Positions 41,528 through 48,112 of a stretch of DNA of 64,000 nt are shown in pieces. Origin of the DNA: CAZQVN01 sp964596775 (GTDB lineage Bacteria > Eisenbacteria > RBG-16-71-46 > JABDJR01 > JAWXBZ01). The translations under genes and the position numbers were made by a program. Every line of letters starts with the position of its first letter. Position 1 is the first letter of the stretch. Below the pieces are notes generated by a model, which did not search any database, was not told where the DNA came from, and was given only the letters and a program-made list of their open reading frames with translations. The DNA lies in NCBI GenBank assembly GCA_964596775.1, contig CAZQVN010000004.1:1-64000 (forward strand), written 5' to 3'.

Positions 41528-44083
41528 CGAGGAAGCATGTATTTCATTACGCTCGTTGTGCTGGGAATTGTCAGCACTCATCGAGTGCAGGCGGCAGAAT
41601 GGGAAATCCCTGGCGATAACAGACAGATTTCGCTAATCATTCCGTCGACAGCCAGCGGAGATACAATTTCAGTTCTGACTGGGTTTGACCCTCAACGCCC
41701 GATCTACGTCAACAAGTCCCTCCTGATCCGAAACACAACGGGCAGCCCCGTCACGATACTCTCCGACACGGACAGTATGGCCGTCGATGTAGCGGCATCC
41801 GGCGTCGTGATTGACGGTGGATCCTCCGGATTTCTTATCACGGGCGCTTCCGGTCCGTCGTCGGTCGTGGATCTCTTCAACGCCACGATGAAGAACTGCA
41901 ATATCGAAGACAGCGGATACGCCTACGCGACGGACGGTGTCGTTCACATCGCGCTGGGCGGCAAGCTGCTGGACTGCACGATCGATCTCTCCTCGACCAG
42001 TTCCGCCTACGCCATTGAAATCGAAACGACGTCCGGAGCGGAAGTTTCCAACTGCACGATCACGAGCGCCAAGAACAGCGCCGGCGGCGACTACGAAGCC
42101 GTTATCGTCAACGCGAATGGCGCGACATTGAGCAACAACACGATAGAGTTTACACAGGCCGGCACCAACGGTGCTGCAATCACCTATCTCACGGGAACAT
42201 CCTGCACGATCGAGGACAACCTGATTCTGGGCGCGGTCACCCATGGTATTCGTGTCAGTGGCTCCGGCGCCGTCGTCAACGGCAACATCATCGACCTCGC
42301 GACCGCCGGCAACGGGTTCTACCTGTCCGGCTCGGGAACTCTCGAGAAGAACACGGTCTTTGCGGACACCACCTGCATGGTTGGTTCCACAGGGATCTAC
42401 GTTGCGAGCAGCAGTGGAACCAGCACCGTCAACAACAATCTGTTCTACAACGTGGACTACGGCGTGTACTACAACACCGGCACCACCGACAGCTTCTCCC
42501 ACAACATCTTCTGGGGATCCTGCGGAGATTCCAGCAACCGGAGCCTGTCGTCGAGCCAGATCTCCACGAAGGAGCCACTCTTCTGCGACGCGCAGGAGGG
42601 AACGGAGTCGTTCACGCAACGGATCGATTCGCACGCGGCGCCGGGCAACAACGGCTGGGGAGAACTCGTCGGCGCCCGGGATATCGAATGCGCCTGGGGA
42701 ACGCTGGCCCGGAATACCACCGTTCCGAAAAGCAGGACGGTCAAGATGCTCAGGGATGTCACGGTCAGTTCCGGAAAGACGCTGACGGTGGCTCATGACG
42801 TATCGTTCCTCGTGGACGACGATGACGATGGGGTTGGCGGCAGCGATACGGCCAAGAACGAGCTGATCGTCTCCGGAACATTGACCGTCACCGGCAAGGC
42901 GGACTCGCTGGTGGAGTTCTTTTCTTCGAAGGCGTCGCCGGGGGAAAGCGACTGGCGCGGCATCGACGTGAAGGGCGATGCCACGGCGCACGTGGACCAT
43001 GCCGATGTCCGCAATGCGGTCTACGGTGTCCTGATCACGGGGCCGGATACCGCATCGGTAACGAATTCCGCTTTCAGTAGCAATGGCACCTTCGACGTTG
43101 TGGCTGCAGGCGGCGGCTATGCCCTGTCCGTGCTCGTCAGCGACAACACCATCACCGTCGGCGGCGGATCCGGGGTCGTCATCAACGACTCTCCGGGCGG
43201 GTGCCGGGTCGAGGACAACACGGTCAACGGCTCCAGTTCCTCCACGAACGGGATCTGGGTGGGTTACTCCACGACCGGCGCCGTTGCCACGCTCAAGAAC
43301 AACACCGTCGACGGCCTGTCGGCGGGCGCCGGTATCCGGAATGAGCTTGCGGCTTCCAGCCCCACCCTGACGTCGAATCACCCGATGAACAACAAGTGGG
43401 GGATCTACGTGGCTGGGGGGAGTCCGACGATCGGAACGCTGGCCGATACGACCCTGGACAACGTCTGCACCGGCAACAGCACTTCGGGGATGTTCTTTAC
43501 CGGATCCTCGACGACCGGAACGGTCCGGCAGAGCCGCTGCACCGGCAACGGAACCGGGATCATCACAAAGGGAAATGCGAACCCGGACCTCGGCTCCTCG
43601 GCCAACGTCTACAACATTCTGGTTCCCAACACCACCTACTGTCTCTGGAATCAGTCCACGTCCGGAACGGTGTCCGCCCAGGGCAACTACATCGGCGGCT
43701 GTTCGCCGCCGCCAGGCGTCTGCTGGAACGGGTCGTTCGATCTGACAAGCGCTCTCTGCTCGGTTCCATCGGAGCAGGTCTTCGCTGTGGAACCGGTCCC
43801 CCGGTTCAGGCTCCTCGGTCCCCGACCGAACCCGCTGGTGTCCTCCACATCGATCCATTTTGCGGTCGGGGCGGAGAACACCCGGGTCGGCGCTTCCGTC
43901 TTCGACATCAGCGGACGGCTGGTGCGCACGATCGGTGAACAGAAATTCCTGCCCGGCGATCACCGGATTGTCTGGGACGGCACGAACGACGCCGGCCGGG
44001 CTGTTTCGAGCGGCCTCTACTTCATCCGCGTTTCGGTTGACGACATTTCACGGGAAGCCACGAAGATCCTCGTGGCCCGATAG
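41525..44083 (+). CDS. Secreted right-handed beta-helix protein with FlgD-like C-terminal domain
   Basis: 852 residues. Signal peptide about 1-24 (YFITLVVLGIVSTHRVQA). A parallel beta-helix spans about 30-740, with repeated short strands such as GVVIDGGSSGFLITG, NGAALSNNTIEF-type turns, VSNCTITSAKN and VEDNTVNGSS. The FlgD-like domain follows (GPRPNPLVSSTSIHFAV, FDISGRLVRTI, GDHRIVWDGTNDAG, GLYFIRV; terminal ILVAR). ATG 41525 uses the GGGAG of the leader element; ATG 41537 is an alternative. Composition is A+T-richer at its start than further on. It is followed after 15 bp by a small exported protein, so the two form an operon ended by a terminator at 44619. Confidence 0.84.
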   Translation: MRGSMYFITLVVLGIVSTHRVQAAEWEIPGDNRQISLIIPSTASGDTISVLTGFDPQRPIYVNKSLLIRNTTGSPVTILSDTDSMAVDVAASGVVIDGGSSGFLITGASGPSSVVDLFNATMKNCNIEDSGYAYATDGVVHIALGGKLLDCTIDLSSTSSAYAIEIETTSGAEVSNCTITSAKNSAGGDYEAVIVNANGATLSNNTIEFTQAGTNGAAITYLTGTSCTIEDNLILGAVTHGIRVSGSGAVVNGNIIDLATAGNGFYLSGSGTLEKNTVFADTTCMVGSTGIYVASSSGTSTVNNNLFYNVDYGVYYNTGTTDSFSHNIFWGSCGDSSNRSLSSSQISTKEPLFCDAQEGTESFTQRIDSHAAPGNNGWGELVGARDIECAWGTLARNTTVPKSRTVKMLRDVTVSSGKTLTVAHDVSFLVDDDDDGVGGSDTAKNELIVSGTLTVTGKADSLVEFFSSKASPGESDWRGIDVKGDATAHVDHADVRNAVYGVLITGPDTASVTNSAFSSNGTFDVVAAGGGYALSVLVSDNTITVGGGSGVVINDSPGGCRVEDNTVNGSSSSTNGIWVGYSTTGAVATLKNNTVDGLSAGAGIRNELAASSPTLTSNHPMNNKWGIYVAGGSPTIGTLADTTLDNVCTGNSTSGMFFTGSSTTGTVRQSRCTGNGTGIITKGNANPDLGSSANVYNILVPNTTYCLWNQSTSGTVSAQGNYIGGCSPPPGVCWNGSFDLTSALCSVPSEQVFAVEPVPRFRLLGPRPNPLVSSTSIHFAVGAENTRVGASVFDISGRLVRTIGEQKFLPGDHRIVWDGTNDAGRAVSSGLYFIRVSVDDISREATKILVAR

Positions 44084-44098
44084 AAGGAGGACTGAACC

Positions 44099-44608
44099 AT
44101 GAAGACATCCACCTGCTTTCTGAGCCTGGGCCTGCTGCTGTCGGCCCCCGCTGCCGTTCATGCGGACATGCTGTCCGTGGCTCCATCTCAAACGATGGTT
44201 CTCCCGGACGACCAGACCGGCACCGCCCGCGTGGCTCTTCTCTTTGACCTGTCCGGACTTCGCGCAGGCGAAGGAAGAAGAGTCGACGAGGCACTGATCG
44301 ACTGGACGATTTCCGGAGTTCCTTCCGGATCGTCGTCGACCTATTCACTGTTCCCGGCCACGGCGGCGTGGAACGGGTCGTCCGTTTCCATCGCTGAAGA
44401 TCCCGTGGAGGTCTGGGATATCGAGCCTCTCGAAGTCGAACGCAACGGCGGGCTCGTCCGGTTCTCGCTGCGCGATCTGGCCTCGGACTGGGCCGAGGGA
44501 GGATCCAACTACGGTGTCGTCATCACGACGCCGGACGTGACTGCACAGACGCTGGCGGCGCAGATGTTGGACGCCAGATTGATTGTGAGATACGGATTCT
44601 TCAGATAA
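44099..44608 (+). CDS. Small exported beta-sandwich protein (DNRLRE/CBM-like)
   Basis: 169 residues with a signal peptide about 1-22 (FLSLGLLLSAPAAVHA). The remainder reads like a single jelly-roll of the DNRLRE type: ARVALLFDLSGL, VDEALIDWTISG, YSLFPATAAWNG, FSLRDLASDWAEGGSNYGVVIT and a final LIVRYGFFR strand. These domains form calcium-stabilised surface modules, sometimes carbohydrate-binding; the assignment is by pattern only. An AAGGAGG site precedes ATG 44099, 15 bp after the beta-helix gene, so a shared transcript and joint surface role are likely. Confidence 0.7.
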   Translation: MKTSTCFLSLGLLLSAPAAVHADMLSVAPSQTMVLPDDQTGTARVALLFDLSGLRAGEGRRVDEALIDWTISGVPSGSSSTYSLFPATAAWNGSSVSIAEDPVEVWDIEPLEVERNGGLVRFSLRDLASDWAEGGSNYGVVITTPDVTAQTLAAQMLDARLIVRYGFFR

Positions 44609-44618
44609 GAGTACGAAT

Positions 44619-44656
44619 GCCGGGAGGACGTCCGAAGGACCCTCCTCCCGGCTTTT
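44619..44656 (+). terminator. Intrinsic terminator
   Basis: A perfect 10-bp stem, GCCGGGAGGA (44619-44628) with TCCTCCCGGC (44643-44652), followed by TTTT. It lies 11 bp after the small exported protein gene and ends the 41525-44608 operon. The remaining 150 bp before the next gene show nothing clear. Confidence 0.88.
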
Positions 44657-44807
44657 CCGTGCTATACGGAGGGATCAAGCGGTAGAAGTAATCCCCGGCG
44701 ACTTACCGCAGACTCACGGATTCTTTCCCTGAAACCCCGCCGGAAGCCGCTCCGTATTTGAACCGTCCGATTATCGCAGCGCCACCCGTCATCCCCGGAG
44801 GTTCGCC

Positions 44808-45845
44808 ATGTCGACAGTGTCCCGATTCGTGACGGTCTCACTCCTGCTGCTCATGGGCCTGGCCCAGGGGCGTCCGGCGGCGGCCCAGCCGGCCTGCGTC
44901 CGGATCTCCGAGCAGGACTCCACGCTGAACAACCTGGTCGACCCTCCGGGTTACCGGACCGGTCGGCTCGGGGATCCGGGCGATCACCGGAGGATCGGGA
45001 CCGGCCCGCGGGCAATGATCGTGATCGCCGGCCTCGGGTTCGGCGCCGGCGTCTTCGACAACCTGGTCGCGGATTTCGGCGAGCGGTTCACGATCCACAC
45101 GGTGACGCTCCCCGGCTTCGGCGGCACGCCGGCTCCTCCCAGCCCCCCGGAAGGAACGAGCTTCGGTCAGCAGACCTGGACGAACGGGACGCTGGCCGGC
45201 CTCGAGGCGCTGATCGCCGCGGAGGGGATCGACGACGCGATCGTGGTCGGGCACTGGCTGGTCGGAACCCAGCTCGCAGTCCGACTGGCGGTGAAACACC
45301 CGGACACGATCCGGGGCGTGATCCTCCTGGCCGGCACGCCGCGCTGGTTCGTCACCGACCCGCAGTTCGAGCAGTTCTACGGCACCCCGGAACTCCGGGT
45401 GCGGTCGATCGACCAGTGGCTGGCCCCGCGCTGGTTCCGGACCGTCACCCGGGAAACCTGGGACGACAACAACTTCCTCCCCGGCGACTACGCGGTGAAC
45501 CCGATCCGGGGGCTCCGTCTCTGGCGGGAGGCGGCCCGTCCGCCGCTCCATGTCTGGGTCCGCTGGCTCTGCGAGTTCAACGCCCAGGATCTCTGTGCCG
45601 ACCTCGACCGCCTGTCCGTCCCCACGCTGGTCCTGCGTCCCGGCCTCGAGGGGCTGTGGCACGACGGGTCGAACTACATGCGGGACACGTACTGCCACAC
45701 CACCTGGAACGGCTGCGCCGCCGGCAATGCAAAGATCCGCCACGTGACGATCCCGGACTCGCGGGCCTGCCTCTGGTTCGATCAGCCGGAAGCGGTCGGC
45801 GCGGCGATCGGGGCGTTCCTCGACGAGATCGAAGCGACGCGTTAA
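44808..45845 (+). CDS. Exported alpha/beta-hydrolase-fold protein without nucleophile
   Basis: 345 residues with a signal peptide about 1-26 (VSLLLLMGLAQGRPAAAQ). The fold is clear: IVIAGLGFGAGVFDNLV, VTLPGFGGTPAP, then the nucleophile elbow, which reads GHWLVG where active enzymes have GHSxGG. The usual C-terminal catalytic His before the EQP-like motif (here SRACLWFDQPEAV) is also missing. The codons are TGG for the nucleophile position, one step from TCG. It is therefore probably a binding or structural pseudo-hydrolase unless another residue serves. A GGAGG site precedes ATG 44808. Confidence 0.82.
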   Translation: MSTVSRFVTVSLLLLMGLAQGRPAAAQPACVRISEQDSTLNNLVDPPGYRTGRLGDPGDHRRIGTGPRAMIVIAGLGFGAGVFDNLVADFGERFTIHTVTLPGFGGTPAPPSPPEGTSFGQQTWTNGTLAGLEALIAAEGIDDAIVVGHWLVGTQLAVRLAVKHPDTIRGVILLAGTPRWFVTDPQFEQFYGTPELRVRSIDQWLAPRWFRTVTRETWDDNNFLPGDYAVNPIRGLRLWREAARPPLHVWVRWLCEFNAQDLCADLDRLSVPTLVLRPGLEGLWHDGSNYMRDTYCHTTWNGCAAGNAKIRHVTIPDSRACLWFDQPEAVGAAIGAFLDEIEATR

Positions 45846-45979
45846 CGCGAACGGGACGACCGGCCGTGTCGCGGAACGCCGGCGACCCGTGACGGCTTCG
45901 CGTGAATACTCGGAATGGCCTGTGCTACCCTGCGCACGCGTATTGAATTTTTGCCTGAACCCGCGGGAAACCTGAATCC

Positions 45980-47362
45980 ATGATCGTTCTCAAGTTCGGC
46001 GGCACATCCGTGGAGGACGCGCCGGCGCTCCGCCGGGCCGCGGCCATCGTGTCGGCGTGCCGCGCCCGGAATCCGGTTGTCGTCGTCTCCGCGCTCTCCG
46101 GCGTCACGAACCGGCTGACCGAGGCCGCCGCAACCGCCCGTTCCGGCGACTCCGGCCGGGCGCTGGCGATCCTCGACCGGCTGGCCCTCCGCCATCGCGA
46201 CACCGCCGACGACTGCATGGACGGGCCGGCCCGCGCGGAGCTCGAGCGAATCATCACGGAACGGTTCGCCGAGGCGGAAACCGCGCTGCTGGAACTCGCC
46301 GACCTCCCCGCCGACGATGCCGTAAACGCCGCACGGCTGACCGACGCGATCCTCGCCACCGGCGAACTCCTCTCCTCGGCAATCGCGGCGGCGGCGTTCA
46401 CGGCCGCCGGCGTTCCGGCGCATTGCGTGGACATCCGCCCGCTGATGAAGACGAACATCGATTTCGGCCGGGCCTCGGTGGATCGCGATGCGGCCGCGCC
46501 CTTGCTGCGGGCCGGCTTTACCGCCGCGGAGGGCGGGCCGGTGGCGGTCACGCAGGGGTTCCTCGGCTCCACGCCGAAGGGGATCACCACCACGATCGGC
46601 CGCGGCGGCTCCGACCTGTCGGCCACGATTCTCGGGGCGGCGCTCGACGCGGAGGAGGTGCAGATCTGGACCGACGTGGACGGCATCCTGACGACCGACC
46701 CGCGGACCGTGCCCGGCGCCTCGCGGATCGACGTCATCTCGTTCGCGGAAGCGTCCGAACTCGCCTACTTCGGCGCCAAGGTTCTGCATCCGAGCACGCT
46801 CCGACCGGCCATGATGAAGAACATCCCGGTGCGGGTCCTGAATTCACGGAAGCCGGACGGCGCCGGCACCACGATCCTCCGCACCGCCCCGAAGGCCCGC
46901 GGCCCCATCACCGCGATCGCGTTCAAGCGCGGCATCACCGTCCTCAACGTGACGAGCGACCGCATGCTCATGGCCCACGGTTTCCTGGCCCGCCTGTTCG
47001 ACGTGTTCAGCCGTCACGAAACCGCGGTCGACATGGTGACGACGTCCGAAGTCAGCGTGTCGATGACGCTCGACGACACGCGCCGGCTGGAGCCGATCCG
47101 CGCCGACCTGGCGAAGCTCGGCGACGTCACCGTGGAAACGGACCAGGCCATCGTCTGCCTCGTGGGCGAAAGCCTCCGCCACGCCCCCGGACTCGTGCCG
47201 CGGATTTTCTCGGCGGTCCGCGATATCCCGGTCTCGATGATTTCCCACGGCGCGTCGGCGATCAATCTGAGTTTCGTGACGCCGGGAGCGAATGTGGAGG
47301 AGGCGGTGCGGGCGTTGCATGAGGAGTTCTGCGGGGTGAGGACGGGGTCCTCGATCGTTTGA
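45980..47362 (+). CDS. lysC: Aspartate kinase
   Basis: A 460-residue monofunctional aspartokinase, phosphorylating aspartate in the first step to lysine, threonine, methionine and diaminopimelate. Motifs: VLKFGGTSV (3-11), VVSALSGVTNRL, TQGFLGSTPKGITTTIGRGGSDLSA (nucleotide-binding), VQIWTDVDGILTTDP, and FGAKVLHPSTLRPA. Two ACT domains (about 310-460; ITVLNVTSDRMLMAHGFL and IVCLVGESL) provide allosteric feedback control. The length and FGAKVLHP layout are closest to the class III LysC type. No other lysine genes are adjacent. ATG 45980 has only a weak ribosome-binding site. Confidence 0.95.
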   Translation: MIVLKFGGTSVEDAPALRRAAAIVSACRARNPVVVVSALSGVTNRLTEAAATARSGDSGRALAILDRLALRHRDTADDCMDGPARAELERIITERFAEAETALLELADLPADDAVNAARLTDAILATGELLSSAIAAAAFTAAGVPAHCVDIRPLMKTNIDFGRASVDRDAAAPLLRAGFTAAEGGPVAVTQGFLGSTPKGITTTIGRGGSDLSATILGAALDAEEVQIWTDVDGILTTDPRTVPGASRIDVISFAEASELAYFGAKVLHPSTLRPAMMKNIPVRVLNSRKPDGAGTTILRTAPKARGPITAIAFKRGITVLNVTSDRMLMAHGFLARLFDVFSRHETAVDMVTTSEVSVSMTLDDTRRLEPIRADLAKLGDVTVETDQAIVCLVGESLRHAPGLVPRIFSAVRDIPVSMISHGASAINLSFVTPGANVEEAVRALHEEFCGVRTGSSIV

Positions 47363-47368
47363 GATATC

Positions 47369-47527
47369 TCAAGCTTTTCCGGATCGCAGACGACGGAATT
47401 CGAGTATCGCCTCCCGCATCTCAAGGGCCAACCGCAACTTTTCAGGCCAGGGCAGCCGACTGCGGCTCTTTTGCCATTCCGTCTGGCGTTCCAGCAGCCT
47501 CCGCATCTCCGGGGTCAAATCATTCAT
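47369..47527 (-). CDS. Small 52-residue partner of the nucleotidyltransferase
   Basis: A 52-residue charged, helical protein: TPEMRRLLERQTEWQKSR, then LPWPEKLRLALEMREAI. An AGGAGG site 7 bp upstream supports ATG 47527, which lies inside the end of the nucleotidyltransferase gene (8-bp overlap). Similar short W-x-x-K-x-R...E proteins often accompany AbiEii-like nucleotidyltransferases and may act as antitoxin or cofactor, which is inference. It is convergent with lysC, 6 bp apart. Confidence 0.6.
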   Translation of the reverse strand: MNDLTPEMRRLLERQTEWQKSRSRLPWPEKLRLALEMREAILEFRRLRSGKA

Positions 47528-48029
47528 CCAGGAACCTCCTCCTGAAGCGATCCCATTCACTCGAAAGATCGTGACGGGCCGCAAGCTCGGCAATGCTGCC
47601 GGGAGTGGTGCTCTCCGATTCAAACAGGGCCAGAATGCGGGCGAAATCCTTGGGCCGGCCGGCTTTCAGGGCAATGACAGCCAGGTGGTCGGCCCGGACA
47701 ACCCGGAACGGTTCTCCCTCAAAGTCGACGGTCTCAGCCCTGTCCACGGCTTCACGGGTCAGGGAATCGAACACCGGGATAAACTGGACCGGCCAGGCAC
47801 CGACGCGGATAGCCTCCCGTTCCGGTTCGAACCCCTCGCCCTTGCAGTACTCGTAGATGGGAGAGAGCACGTCCAGGCCCTCTTCCACGGAGGGAACAAT
47901 CAGAACATCAGCATCAAGCGTCGCAACCGGCTCCGTGTACCGCATTTGAGCCGTGGCTCCGAAGAGCGCATACGCGGACAGGACACCGGATTCAACAAGC
48001 CGATTCAGCAGCTGGGCAACTTCCCGCAT
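47520..48029 (-). CDS. Nucleotidyltransferase-like protein (AbiEii/DUF6036-like)
   Basis: A 169-residue protein with a minimal nucleotidyltransferase pattern: YALFGATAQMRYTEPVATLDADVLI supplies the G-x-x-A turn and the metal-binding D-x-D (LDAD). FRVVRADHLAVIALKAGRPKDFARI resembles the C-terminal K.gR.KD..r segment of AbiEii-type toxins, which transfer nucleotides to tRNA. It is followed by the overlapping 52-residue gene and preceded by a palindromic promoter, a toxin-antitoxin-like layout. ATG 48029 was chosen as the first Met before homology. Confidence 0.72.
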   Translation of the reverse strand: MREVAQLLNRLVESGVLSAYALFGATAQMRYTEPVATLDADVLIVPSVEEGLDVLSPIYEYCKGEGFEPEREAIRVGAWPVQFIPVFDSLTREAVDRAETVDFEGEPFRVVRADHLAVIALKAGRPKDFARILALFESESTTPGSIAELAARHDLSSEWDRFRRRFLDE

Positions 48030-48067
48030 TGGATACCCTCGCGAACGACGGGACAGGGATCGAATGG

Positions 48068-48083
48068 TTTTATACTGGCCAGT
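48068..48083 (-). promoter_or_regulatory. Promoter/operator of the nucleotidyltransferase module
   Basis: On the minus strand TATAAA (48074-48069) is a -10 candidate with an ATTCAA-like box about 16 bp upstream. A perfect palindrome, ACTGGCCAGT (48074-48083), overlaps it, as expected for autoregulated toxin modules. The leader to ATG 48029 is about 35 nt. Confidence 0.4.
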
Positions 48084-48112
48084 GTAAGTCTTGAATCGGA
48101 ATCCGAACAGGG

